A DNA stretch of 60,000 bases from Prorocentrum cordatum (taxonomy: Eukaryota; Sar; Dinophyceae; Prorocentrales; Prorocentraceae), in contig CAUYUJ010019348.1 in assembly GCA_963575745.1 (NCBI GenBank), forward strand, positions 351,001 to 411,000. The letters are read 5' to 3'. A program made the translations under genes and the position numbers. Below, piece after piece: positions 21,846 through 33,429 of this stretch (position 1 is its first letter; each line of letters starts with the position of its first letter). Under the pieces are notes generated by a model, which saw only the letters and a program-made list of their open reading frames with translations, made no database searches and was not told the origin of the DNA.

Positions 21846-22108
21846 GGGGGCGCTCGCCATTGTCATCCGCTGCTGCCGGGATTTCCCAGGCTGGTAGAGG
21901 ACCCGCCCGGGCCCGGTCCCGCGCGCCGCGAGCCGACCCCGGCCGCGGCGACGAGGGTGGGGAGGCCACCGGAAGCCCGGCGCGGCGAGCCTGTTTCGCG
22001 CACCGCCATGGCACCAGGTGTCTTTAAACAGGAAGGGGCAGCCCCGCACCCTCCCTGGAGGGCATTTCCCTGCCCCAAGGGGAGCGCCCCGCGATTCTGT
22101 CCGAGGTG

Positions 22109-23219
22109 TTACGCGACTCGGACCACTGCCTTCGCCAGCGCGGCCGCCGCGACTGCGTCTAGGAAGTGGCCCAGCATGGCGAAGGTAATCTGAGCCCAGA
22201 TCGGACTCTCTTCTCCGTCGGCCGCTGTCCATAAAATCCCATAGGCGCGGGCCACCGCGGGGCTCCACCATGGCAGGCCGTGTACCGAGTGCACCGACAT
22301 GTCCTGGGAGCACCGATCAATCAATACCTCCTGCGCGGCCGCCGCGACAAGGGCGCTCGCGAGGTCGCGTCGGCGGATCGCGCGCGCGCGGGGGCGACCG
22401 CTCGCGCGCGGCTCGGGCTCCTCAAGCAGGTGCCCGCAGCGGGATGCGTCCTCCCCGATGCCGGGGCCGATGTCTCCGAAGCACGCGCGGCAGCCTGCTG
22501 AGAGATGGAACCCCTTCGCGCTGCATTCGTCGTGAAAGAATCGGCAATCGAAGGCTACCGCTCCCGGTTTCGTCGGCCGGAAGCAATGCACGCACGGGGC
22601 GATCCCCTGTGTCGTCAGGCCCACGGCCCTGACACCCGTCGCGGAGCGTCGCGCGCGCGCACGGGCGGGGGGAAAGCGGCGAAGCGCCGGCGCAAGGCCA
22701 CGCAAGGTGAGGCCGACGTCGAGACGCACCTGTCTTGTCTGGGCGTCCATCCGTCCTTCGCGCGGCGCCGAGCGAGGCGACCTGTGCCGCGACCGCTGCG
22801 GAGGGGCCTCCAGACCGAGTATCTCGCATGCACCAATGAGGCGTGCAGACGCTCCATCCAAGGGTGGCCCATCCCCTTTCCAGTACGTGCAGTTGTTGCA
22901 AACCTGCAAAGAGGGTCGAACGCGCGCGCGCGGGTCGGAGCCTCTCCCCGCGGCGCGCGCGGCGCGCCTGCGGAGCCCCGAGTCTGTCGGCGCGCCGGGG
23001 GAGGTTTACCGCGGCCTCCGCTCCCCAGGGAAACGCGGAGCATCTCCACAAGAGGGGGGGAACTTCGCTGCGCCCTGCGTCTGGGGCCGCCCGCATGCGC
23101 GCCATGCGGCGGTCGCGCTGTGCCCCGCGCAGCCAGTTCCAGCTGGTCCGCGCGGCGAGCCCGACCCCGTGGGCGAAGCCGGCAGCTGCGAAAAGAAGCA
23201 CTGCGAGCTCGGCGATCAT
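22109..23219 (-). CDS. Gene H: two-exon protein with Cys/His clusters, unknown function
   Basis: Exon 1 (23219-23010) encodes MIAELAVLLFAAAGFAHGVG, a likely signal anchor, followed by an Arg-rich stretch. A GT-AG intron (23009-22904) joins it in phase 0 to VCNNCTYWKGDGPP. Exon 2 continues to a TAA at 22109. It holds a C-x2-C (CNNC) and later CVHC…CRFFHDEC…HLSAGCRAC, a plausible zinc-binding cluster, then a C-terminal hydrophobic stretch (ITFAMLGHFLDAVAAAALAKAVV). Total about 335 residues. It is head to tail with gene G, 260 bp apart from the monomers. Family not recognised; whether it belongs with gene G or is an independent host gene is unknown. Confidence 0.55.
22904..23009 (-). other. Predicted 106-nt GT-AG intron in gene H
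   Basis: The donor is GCG|GTAAAC and the acceptor is TTTGCAG|GTT. It joins the N-terminal hydrophobic exon in phase 0 to the CNNC exon. Confidence 0.5.
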
Positions 23220-23469
23220 CTCGCCCTCAGCGTCCGTCGCGATCCAAAGCGAGACGCGATGCGGGCTGCGCTGCCACGGCTAGGCGCGCGCTGGGACGGA
23301 ACGGGAAGCGCGAACGGTAGCCGCGCCGCCGGTTGACCGGGAATCCGAGGCCGACCGCCGACGGACCGACCGGGCTGCAACTGGCGAGTCCTCTACCCCT
23401 CATGAGGGTGCCCGGCTGTGGCCGGGCGCGGGCGCGCTCCATGGCCATCCGAGGCCGGCAGGCGCGGCG

Positions 23470-23900
23470 CTGGAGCCGAAGCGCAGCGTATCGGCACGGC
23501 GCGGGCCCCAGTGGGCCGTTGCCAGAAGCCGCAGCAGGGCCCCATTGGGCCTGAGCGACCAATGCACCGCGGGCCCCGGTGACCCGCTCTCCTGAGCCGG
23601 CACGCAGACCCAGCGCAGGGGCGGAGGACGCACTGCGCCACCGGAGCCGAAACGAGCACCTCGGCACGGTGTGGGCCTCAATGGGCCGTCGCCAGACAAT
23701 CGCATCAGTGGCCCAGTGGGCCTGAGCGACAACCTCCCAGTGGGGCCCCAATGGGCCGACCGAGCACGTCCATTGACCATGCCGGCGGAACTGGGGGTGG
23801 CGTTGACGCGTCGCAGGGAGCCGCGAATACTGCGACGCGGGCCCCAGTGGGCCGTCGCACCGCTCCCAGAGGGCCCCAGTGGGCCGACCGTGCACGCCCA
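23470..23900. repeat. Three imperfect ~170-bp tandem units rich in GGCC palindromes
   Basis: Units begin near 23470, 23642 and 23817 and share GAGCCGAA…TCGGCAC and GGGCC(C/T)CA(G/A)TGGGCCGT. They contain seven short palindromes with arms GGCCC/GGGCC and loops CAGT, CATT or CAAT (23504, 23538, 23674, 23709, 23744, 23840 and 23872). No supported coding sequence. Confidence 0.75.
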
Positions 23901-24567
23901 GTGATCGCGCCGGCCAAAAGGCGACAGACCCAGAGGGTAGATGTCGCAGGAAAGTTGCATCATGGCGCATGCAGCAATAATGATCCGTTGTTGCATGTTT
24001 GTTGGCTTGTTACACTTTAGTTGCGCCGCTGCAACTTTTAGTTGTGTTGGTTAAGTTTGGTTGTGACCTTGCGCCGCGCTACCATTCGCGATGCTATAGG
24101 GCTATGCGCGCTACTGCACTTGCTCATTCGCTACTATAGCTTTGCACCGCTACCATGTCGTTTGTTCGTTAGCGTGGTATTCATAATGCTACAATGTTAG
24201 TCACATCTCTATGCTATATGTGTGTTACAAAATTAAGATTAGGGCCTGCGGGCCAGCGCCAGCTTGGGCCGACCAACGTTGAACCAACATAGCTACGACA
24301 GGAGGATCAGCGTCCGCGATGGTGAAACGGAGGGGTACGCCCCGTTCGAAGCTGCACACAGGATCGAGATACGGAATCGTGGCAGCATTCGATAGGGGTC
24401 TGCTCATGGAGGGGCGGAGACGGGCCCGCAGCGGTCCCATTCATTTTCCCTTCGTTTCTGCAACACATGCAATAGTACACGGCAGCATGATGCCGCTCAC
24501 GCGCCAACGCCGCGTTCTGCAGCGTCAGGATCGATTCAAATAGTTGGGGAGGGGTAAAATGAGGATC

Positions 24568-24610
<43 letters not shown>

Positions 24611-25928
24611 TCACACGTCTACATATAGGACGCCCACACTTTTCATCCGCATGCGTGTGGCGCGCCGCGCATAATGGCGTCCAGGCCTCCCGGCCTGTGC
24701 TCCCTGCGCCGCTGAATCGTGCGCGAGGCGAGCGATCCCTAATCAAAATTTTAGGATCGAGAGATGAGAGGACGAAACATGCACCTCTCACACACACAAA
24801 CGTACATACATCATGCGTGGTGCCACTCGAGGGGGGCGTGCTTTTTGGCGCCAGGATCCTGGGTCGGGGCCAGAGCGGAAACACAAGCACCCTTGGACCC
24901 TGGAACAAAAACGCGCAAGGGAAACCCGAGCACTGCGCGGACGGTCGCCGTTTCCCGTAGAGCAAGCGACGGTTATTTCCGCACAGCTACGCCGCGCGAT
25001 GATGCGGCCACGCGCGTCGACCAACTGTGGTCTTAATCGACGGAGAGAGGTGGAGATCCCGAGTGAGGAGGAGGTGGAGGGGATGGGCGTTATTTTCAAA
25101 ACGCTCATCTCGCGCGCATCTGCGTCTTCACGTGGCGCTGCATCGTGCGACATCCTGTGACCCAGACCCCCGACGTCGTGATTGTTTCGCAACGTCGACC
25201 CCCAGGTCTGTCGCTCCCGAAGCCCAGTGAGAGCCCCCAGAGGCCGAACATAGCGAACAAAAACTCCCGTCGTGATTTTTTCACGACGCCAGGAGGTCAG
25301 GGGTCTGGAGGGCGGCCACATAATGGGCCGATTTCGCGACAGCGGCCGCGAGGAGGAGGTGGCGGAGGAGGATGAGGGCGCTTTCCAAAGCATATGGTTG
25401 CAATCTCGTACTGCGTCCCCGGGCACGTGTCGCTGCATCGGGCGAGCGATGCGGGGGACGAGGTGGGAGGATGGAGTAGGAGGGTGGGTCGTCATTTCCT
25501 CGAACAATTGCGACATGCATGCGCATGCGTTAGCCACGCGTCGGCGCACGTCGTCGCCAAGCCCTCGAGGTGCACGGATCGAGCCGGATCGAGGGGGGGG
25601 GGAGGGGGGAGGGAGGCGAGAAAACACAACTCGGCAAGCGCAGCGTGGGCGGCCCTTCTGCATTAATGCAGCGGCCAGCTTCACGTGCTAATTGTCCGAC
25701 AAGGGAAAAGAGAGGAAATTATGTAATTGTCCGAGAAGGGAAAGGAGAGGAAATTAAGATGGGAACGCGTGCAGGGGCGAAGGCGTGGATGTGGAGGTTG
25801 GTGGGGCGAGGGCGGTGGTTCCAATCGAAGGGGGGAGAGAGGCTGGGGGCCTGCAGCTCGCTCCCGTGAGCAGTGCGGTCGGCAGGTCGGCCCTGGCAGA
25901 TTCTCAGGGCTGCCGCGCAAGGAATCTA
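23901..25928. other. Intergenic stretch without a supported gene
   Basis: Contains a relatively AT-rich stretch (24000-24240), (TA)n with (CA)n at 24571-24615, a perfect 8-bp-stem hairpin CGTCGTGA/TCACGACG around five T (25270-25290), and a tandem pair of 33-bp repeats starting AATTGTCCGA (25690-25757). A 298-codon open frame on the minus strand (25684-24788) has no recognisable domain, and I do not call it a gene. Confidence 0.6.
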
Positions 25929-25975
25929 TCTATATATATATATATATATGTACATATATATATATATATACACAT
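25929..25975. repeat. (TA)n microsatellite
   Basis: Alternating TA interrupted by GTAC. Similar tracts lie at 24571-24601 and 56133-56165. Confidence 0.9.
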
Positions 25976-26046
25976 AAACGTCGGCCCCGACATATTCTCA
26001 GGGCTGGGGCCGCTCGACTGGATGAGCGCTCGGCCGCGCCCGCTAG

Positions 26047-26873
26047 CTCCCACAGCCTGGGCCCTTCGCCTCCTTCTCCTCTTTCTCCTCCTCCTCCTCC
26101 TCCTCCTCCCTCTCCTCCCCCTCCTTCTCCTCCCCCTCCCCCTCCCCCCTCTGTTGTCTTGACGGGTGCTTCGGTGACGCACCGCCTGGTGGAGGCGGCT
26201 TCGGGCGGGCCAAGAGATTTCAAAGGGTATGGGTCGGGGTCGGATTGAGATCGGGTTGCAGCTGATTAGCCAAAGGGGATCCTCCCGTCGTTGGGAGCTC
26301 GCCCATTGGTTTTCTAGGCCGCTGCCTGTGGTCAGCCATTTTTTTCTTTTTACTTTCAGGTCCTCCTGGCCAATACATACCCGGTTCCGTCAGGGGACTT
26401 TCTGCGCCAAGGAGTGCCATCTGTGGGAGTCGCCAACCCACAGTTGTATCGGGCTGCGCGATCGTGGATGTCAAAAATCGCGTTCCTGTCCTGTAAAGCG
26501 TTGTGTTTCTGGCCGAGCGTGGCAATCGGCCCCCATTTGTCCTTTTTCCTTCTTTTCATCCTCCCCCTCCTCCCCCACCCCCTTCCCCATCCTCGTTCTA
26601 TCGTCTTCCTCCCAGTCGTTATTCCTTCTCTTACCACTCTCATCGTTCGAGCGCCGTTTCTCGACGAGCGGCGCGGCCCCGCGGCCTAATCAACCCTCGT
26701 TTTCATTCATCCCGTTTCCTTTATCACACGAAGATGTGCCTTCAGACTTCAGTCGTGTCGCCTGGTGTCGGCGTTGAAATATACAGCTGCCCACTGCCCT
26801 GGGTGACTGTCACGGCACAGCGCGCGCGTGTCCTCCCCCTCCTCCTCGTCCTCCTTCTTCTTCCTCATCATCC

Positions 26874-26942
<69 letters not shown>

Positions 26943-28420
26943 CTCCTCCTCCTCCTCCTCCTCCTCCTCCTCCTCCTCCTCCTCCTCTTCCTCCCCCTCC
27001 TCCTCCTCATCAGCATTTCTCCTACTCATCCTCCGACGTTATTGTCCATTGTTTCCATCGAGCAACGCGTGCAAAGCTGAGCACGTTGCTGCGCCTGCCA
27101 GCGGCGCCCTTATTGTCCTCTTCCTCCTCGTCCTCGTCCTCGTCCTCCTCTTCCTCCTCCTCCCCCCCCCTCCTCCTCCTCCTCCTCCTCCTTCCTCCCC
27201 GACCTCCTGTTCAAGATCGTTCGATGCATCGACGGCCATGCGTTGCCACGGTCACAGTGACTGGTCGCTTTTTGCATGTCGCAAGTCAGCATGGCGCAGT
27301 AACCATCCAGGACGTAGCTCGTTACTCCCTCCCCCATCCCCCCCCTCACTCCTCCTCGCCCTGCTCTCCGTGTCGATCGTGGGTCAGTGGGTGAGTGGGT
27401 CAGTGTCGATCGTGGGTCAGTGGTCACTCTCCTTGTTTTTTGTTGTTTTTTCTTTTCCGATCGCGGGTCAGTGTCGGTGGGCGTGCATTTGGTTACGCCG
27501 CCGAGTACTCTGTGAGAGCAGGGTTCGTAAAAGCCACGGGCATATATAATTGGGACCGCTCGTGGTCTCTAGACCTGCGGCCAAAGATTTAATCAATGTG
27601 CCTCCTCCTCCTCCTCCTCCTCCTCCTACTCCTCCTCTTCCCCCCCCTCCTCCTCCCCCTCTTCCTCGTCACGCTTTTTCAGCGAATCGTGCGCACGTGG
27701 GTCGCATGGTGGTGACGCGCATTACCGCGGCTGCTGGCATTGCCGAACCTACTTACGAGGTTCAGGCCAGGAGAGGTAATCCCCCTCTCCGCCTCTATCT
27801 CTCTATCTTCCTCCTCCGCTTCTTGCGCCTGCTCCTTGTCGTCCCCGGACGCCTAGGACAAGCGAAGCTGTGATGTTTCCTGTGCCGAGCTCTGCGTTTG
27901 CGCGTCCGCGCGTCTCCCTTCTTCCCTGCCTTCCTTGCTTTTTTGAGTGGTCGTGCGTAACGGTGGTAAGGCAACGCATGTCGTCGCCACTGGTTGTTCT
28001 TTTTGTTCCATTTGGGATCGCTGGCAAAAAAAACATCTACGCGGGTGTATTCCGTCTCCTTCCTTTCCTCCTTCGTTCCTCTGTTTCCCTCTTCCTTTCT
28101 CCCTCCTCCCTCCTCCTTCCTCATCATCTTCCTTTTCATTGTGGCCCGCCTTCGGGGCTGAAATCGAGAAAGGGGTCGCGTCGATCGTGGCGGCGACAAG
28201 GCTACGGCGGCGGCACAAGGTTGCGCGGTAGCACTCCTCACCCTTACCGTCCTCATCCCCCTCCTCCCCTCTCCCTCGCCCATACGATCCTCCTCCCCTC
28301 GCCCTCCCCCTCCGACCCCGCCAATCAACCAACTAACCAACCGTGCGCGTTGGATATTCATCCACGGTCGCGCCCCAAACGGGAGCGCTCCTTTGAGTTC
28401 GCGTGGTCTCGGTCGGTGGA
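26047..28420. other. Microsatellite-rich stretch, no supported gene
   Basis: (TCC)n tracts at 26047-26155, 26826-26865, 26940-27010, 27120-27195 and 27600-27665, and a (CAT)n tract at 26866-26940. A 30-bp repeat containing GTCGATCGTGGGTCAGTG occurs around 27365-27475. Open frames here encode only poly-Ser, Leu, Pro or His and reflect the repeats. Confidence 0.75.
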
Positions 28421-28885
28421 ATGAGGAAGATGCGAAAGAGGAGGAATGCCAACACCAGCGAGACGCATCTAAAGAACGCGAATTTGCGCGCAGGTGGTGA
28501 GGTGACGCGCGGATAATGATCAGGAGGGTGAGGGAGAGGAGGAGGACAGCGCGCTGGAAGACAACGCGTTTCCCCTCCTCTTCCTCCTCCTCCTCCTCCT
28601 CCTCCTCCTCCTCCTCCTCCTCCTATCCCCCTCTCCGCCTCCTCCCTCGCATCGGGGCGAACGCTTTTCCTCAGGTCAAAGCGTGGAGGTCGATCATGCA
28701 CAGAACTTATTAGTCCTTATGTGCGTCGCCTTTATGGCGGGCAGGCTGTTCTGCCACATCAGCAACCGAACGATGTCGCACAACCGCTGCAAAAGGGAAC
28801 CGACACGCGAGGCAAAACAGCAAGGAAGTTCTTCAGATGCGTCTCGCTGTTGTTGGCATCCCTCCTCTTTCGCATCCTCCTCATC
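28421..28885. mobile_element. 465-bp element with 57-bp inverted repeats
   Basis: The left arm 28421-28477 and the reverse complement of 28828-28885 differ at about four of 57 positions. Both arms contain GATGCGAAAGAGGAGG and CAGCGAGACGCATCT. The interior holds (TCC)n at 28565-28625 and no convincing frame. It could be a miniature inverted-repeat transposon or an introner-like element; no target duplication is evident. Confidence 0.65.
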
Positions 28886-30240
28886 CTTCGCCTCCTCCTC
28901 GTCCTCCGCCTCGTCCTCATCCTCATCCTCATCCTCCCCTCACCCTCCCATATAGTTGCGATTCGCCTTGTCGCGCCATTAGGCGAGGGCGAGGCCTTGG
29001 GCTAGCCGCGCCATGAGGCGCGGCAAGACCGAACGATCGATATACATGATATACCTCGCCGCGCAGGGCGAGGCATTGGTCTTGGCATCGCTCGGGCGCG
29101 TGCATGTTTTTTTCTCGGCGAGAACCATCGAGGACCATCCTGGACCATCGGGCACCAAACAAGCACGCACGAAATCAAACAATGCACGGGAAATGGACAT
29201 CCGAGCGACGGCAAGTGGTATAACGGCGCCATATGATTGGGCATGGCCACAAGGATATATACAGATGCCTTGCCGTGCAGGGCGAGGCCGCGGGCTAGCC
29301 GCGCATAGACGGGGCCAGATATCACCAGGGAGAAACGTACCACTACCACTTGCTGCGGGGAGCGGCCGTTCCACCCCCACGCCCCCAGAAAGTGCTCGGG
29401 AGGAGGCGCCGCCAGCTTCAGGAGGGGAAGCTACCCCCCCCCCCCCCCTAGCTGGCGGTAGTGCTACTTATGTCTCGCCTGGAGGTCGGTCGCAGGGGGT
29501 GGTGGCAGAACGGGCGGGGTCTAATTGAGGGCCAGGAGGGTGATGGGATGAACCCAAAACACATCGGGCGAAGAGAACTATGCACATGCACCGATCCTGA
29601 CAACGTCCATCCTTGACCCAAGATCAATACATATACCCTCCTGGCCAAGGTAAGAGGGCGCATGCGCCGATCCTGGGCTCAGGATGGGCCTGGCCAGAAT
29701 CGGCGTCGGCCTCTGGAACCAGCAGGTGCAAGTTCTCTCCCATGATTTCTTTCGGCCATTTTGTCGGCCCCGTAGTCCGAAGTCCTCGGGCGCGCGGGGT
29801 GCCCCTCCCTCCCCCCCTCAGCCTCTGTCTCCGTCCGAAGGCTTGTCCCAGGGCCTGGCATCAAGAGCAGTCCGGCCGAGGCAACGAGGGTGCTCCAATC
29901 AGCCTTCAAGCGTTTTAAACGCCCACGGCTTCGGGTGCGACGACGTCGACGCCGTGGACTGCAACGAGGAGGGCGACTACGACGGCGGGGGCGACGGCGT
30001 CGACAACGGCGACGGCGACGACATCGCATCGACGACGATGCCGAGGACGATGACGACTACTGCGGCGACGACTGAGATGACGACTGAGGACGACGACTGA
30101 AGCGACAACAGATAGGAAACGGGACGACTGAGGCGACTGAGGACGACTGAGGCGACTGAGGACGACTGAGATGACGACTGAGGCGACTGAGGACGGCGAC
30201 TGAGGGCGACGACTGAGGACGATGACGAACGATAGGACAT
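28886..30240. other. Intergenic stretch with short dispersed repeats
   Basis: Short motif GGGCTAGCCGCGC with a GCGAGGC flank recurs at 29000 and 29290 and in part at 29055. From 29926 to 30230 the sequence is GAC-rich, ending in repeated GACGACTGAGGC units (30060-30230). No supported gene. Confidence 0.6.
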
Positions 30241-30474
30241 AAAGAAGAGGGAGAGAGCGGGAGAGACAGAGACAGAGAAGACATAGGCAGAGCAGAAGGG
30301 CAAGCAAACAAGGCGGCTCCTGCATCTCGAAGATGTCGAACCGCCGTCCTCAACCGTTTGGCCAGCTTCTCCGCCCACGTGTCTCTGACCCCCCCTCGCC
30401 TCTATCGTCGCAGAGGGCGCAGGATGGGGCGACGACGACGCCAAGTGGGGCGACTGCGCAGCTGTCATCGAAGA

Positions 30475-32428
30475 GAGCGGGGGAGGAGGAGGAGGAGGAG
30501 GTGGAGAAAGGAGAAGAAGGTGGAGGAGGGGGGAGGGAAGAGGGGGGGGGGGAGGAGGATGGCGACGATGAAGACGACAGGGGTCATCCTCCCTCCTCCT
30601 CCTTCTCCTCCTCCTCCTCCGCCTGTTCCTCCTCCTCCTGTTCCTCCTCCTCCTCATGTACCTCCTCCTTCCTTCCTCCCGCTTCCACCTCCTCCCCGCC
30701 GTGCCCCACCTTGTCTGGCAGTCTCCAACCCTTCAGGTCGTGAACCAATCTCAACGCGTTGTTCATCGCACTCTGGGGCAGGCCGTTCGCCCCCGAAGCC
30801 TTGAGGATGTCCACGATCATATCGCGGCACTGCCCGCCAGGGGGGGGGGGGGGGGGGGGGGGGGGGGATCGGGGGGGCGGGCGCGGCCAGGAAGGGGTGG
30901 GGGGGGAAGATGACAGCAGGGATGTGAGGTGAACAGGGGAACGCGGGGCGGGATGAACCCAGAACGGAACGGATGAGGGAGGGCTGGGTCAGGCGAAGGG
31001 AGATGGGAGGGTGGGGAGAGTGAAAGAGGAGGGGCAGAAGAAGGAGGATGAGGAGGAGGATGAGAAGGAGGGGAAGGAAGAGGAGGAGGACAATGAGGAT
31101 GACGGAGGATGAGGAGGAGGACAGCGATGAGGAGGAAGACGACGAGGGTGAATGGGATGGGAGGAGGATTAGGATGAGCAAGATGATGAGGGAGCTATTG
31201 GAGATGGAGTGGGGTAAGTAGTTGTTGTAGGAGGAGGAGGAGGAGGACAAGGACGATGATGATGATGATGCTGATGATGATGCTGTTGATGCTGGTGATG
31301 ATGCTGATGATGCTGATGATGTCGATGCTGATGATGATGCTGATGATGATGCTGCTGATGATGATGCTGATGATGGTGAGAGGGAGTGGGATTGGTAGGA
31401 GGAGGAGGAGTATGGTAAGTAGAAGGAGGAGGGAGCCAATGGAGTTGGAGCGCGATAAGTAGCAGGGGGAAGATGAGGACAGTGGGGAGAAGGCGGAGGA
31501 AGGAGGAGGACGAAGCAGGAGGAAAGAGGACGAGGGGGGGCTCCTCCTTCCTCCTCCTACTCCTCATTAGTATCCTCCTCATCCCCCTCGTCCTCTTTCT
31601 CCTCCTCCTCCTGCTGCGTATCCCACGCCATCTCCGTTGGCTCCCTCCTTCTCCATTTACGTATGACACTCCTCCTCCTACTTGCCCCACTCCCTCTCTT
31701 CCTCCTCCTCCTCCTCCTCCTCCTTCTACTCCTCCTCATCCCCCCCTCCTCCTCCATGCTCCTATCTATCCCACTCGCACCCCCGCCCTCGGGTTCCTCC
31801 AGCAACGTCTCGGGCTTCGGGGGCGAGTGCCTCATTTTCTCCGAATGCATGAAAGAACCTGAGTCCTTCCTCACGTGCTCCAAGAGCGCCTTCCACGGGG
31901 CGGCAGGGGGAGGGACTGCCAATGGCAAGGAAGGCGGGGGGGGGTGGGGGGGGGGCGATGGCGACGGGAGGAAGGGGGGGGGGGGGGGGGGGGGGGGATT
32001 GGAGGAGGGGAGGAGGATGACGATGAGGCTGAGGATGAGGAGGAGGGAGGAGGATCAGGCGCAGGGAGCAGGAGCAGGAGCAGGAGGAGCAGGAGGAGGA
32101 GGAGGCGGAGGAGGAGGAGGAGGAGGAGGAGGGGTATGGAAGCGCCCTGGCCAGCGCTGCCGCGCTTGGCGCCGAGCCGCTCGGCTCCTCGTCCTCTGAG
32201 TCGCCCCCCGCCATGGCAGTGAGCGGGAGGGCGGGGGGGGGGGGGAGGGGGGGGGGAGGGGGGGGGGGAGGGGGGGGATAGGGGTGGGTGGGATGGTGGG
32301 GGAGGGGTGGGGAGAGATGGGAAGGATGGGATGGGATGGGGATGGGGGTGGGGTGGGATGGGAGATTGGATGGGGAGGAATTGGGTGGGGTGGGATGGGG
32401 CGGGAGGGAGCAATCGGGCGCTGCTGAA
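30475..32428. repeat. Long purine/pyrimidine microsatellite field
   Basis: GGA, TCC and GAT tracts alternate: (GGA)n 30480-30570, (TCC)n 30590-30665, GGA-rich 31015-31240, (GAT)n with GCTGAT 31254-31380, (TCC)n 31540-31760, GGA 32030-32135, GGGAT-rich 32280-32400. Poly(G) runs at 30840-30867 and about 31977-31997. Strand symmetry of purines switches several times. No supported gene. Confidence 0.8.
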
Positions 32429-32567
32429 GGTGCACCTGACCCAAGGTGCCCCCAGGAGTGCCAGGGGGGCCCCCGCGGCGTCCAGCTCACCCCCCACGTG
32501 GCCCCGGGGGGCTCCAGGGGCTCCAAGATTGGTCGGGAACCTGGGTGCACCTTGGGCCAGGGGCACT
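32429..32567. mobile_element. ~138-bp element with 26-bp inverted repeats
   Basis: The left arm 32431-32456 is matched by the reverse complement of 32540-32566 with two or three differences; the shared core is CCCAAGGTGC. The interior is C/G-rich and short. It is likely a miniature inverted-repeat or introner-type element. Confidence 0.5.
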
Positions 32568-32809
32568 TTTGTAAATGCCCGAAGCACGGGGGGGGAGGGA
32601 TGGGGAGGAGGAGCAGGAGGGCGAGAAGGATGAGGAGCCGCAGCAGCGGCAGCAGCAGCAGCAGGATACGAAAACACGAAACAGAGGAGGAAGTGAGGGA
32701 GAGGCGGGGACGAGGATGAGGATGAGGCCCCAGCCCACGGGCGCCCGCGCGCGCCTCAGCCGCGATCGGGCTGCGACGCCGAGCGGGGCTTCCTTCTCCT
32801 CCTCGTCGC

Positions 32810-32966
32810 CCTCGTTCTCGGTCTCCTCCTCCGCCTCCTCTTCCTCCTCTTCCTCCTCATTCACCTCCTCCTCCTCCTCCTTCACCTCCTCCTCCTCCTC
32901 CTCCTCCTCCTCCTCCTCCCCCCCTCCTCCCCCTCCCCCCCTCCCTCCCCTCTTCCTCCCTCTTCC

Positions 32967-33004
<38 letters not shown>
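32810..33004. repeat. (TCC)n followed by a 38-bp poly(C) run
   Basis: TCC/TTC from 32810, then C-rich TCCC units and an uninterrupted C run from about 32967 to 33004. Capable of quadruplex or i-motif structure. Confidence 0.9.
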
Positions 33005-33007
<3 letters not shown>

Positions 33008-33139
33008 TTCTTCCTCCCCAAGAACGCAGGGGGGGTGCAATCCTCAAGAACGCAGGGGGTGCAATCGCCCTCCTCGCCCCTCCCCCATCCCCCTCTCCTC
33101 CCCCGCCGCCCCGCCAGTGGGCGATGTTCCCCGTGGCGC

Positions 33140-33375
33140 GCCTCGCGGCATCTCGCCCGCTGGCGCCCGCAAGGCGCTGCGTAGCATTGCATAGCATTGC
33201 AGCGCATTGCATAACATAGCGTAGCATTGCAGCGCATTGCATAGCATTGCATAGCATTGGATAGCATTGCGTGGCATCATGCCCGCTGGCGCCCGCAAGG
33301 CATTGCATAGCATTGCAGCGCATTGCATAACATTGCGTAACATTGCATGGCCGTGTGTAGCATTGCGTAGCATCG
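33140..33375. repeat. GCATTGCATA-type short tandem repeats
   Basis: Units of AGCATTGCAT and GCGCATTGCATA repeat about 15 times, in two blocks each preceded by GCCCGCTGGCGCCCGCAAGG (33156 and 33280). Minus-strand frames read Met/Cys/Asn-rich nonsense. Confidence 0.85.
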
Positions 33376-33429
33376 CATATAGCATGATGAAACCATAAGC
33401 GCGGCGTTACCTCAACTACATAAAAGCGC

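Noticed and set aside
22629-22729. A GT-AG intron inside the second exon of gene H
   Set aside because: Splice-like borders exist, but removing 101 nt breaks the frame, whereas reading through keeps it open to the CVHC cluster.
24788-25684. 298-codon minus-strand open frame
   Set aside because: No domain, membrane or motif signal, and it crosses a low-complexity and hairpin region; not enough to call a gene.
32280-32400. Telomere-like GGGAT repeats
   Set aside because: Units are irregular, short and internal; they blend into the surrounding G-rich microsatellite.
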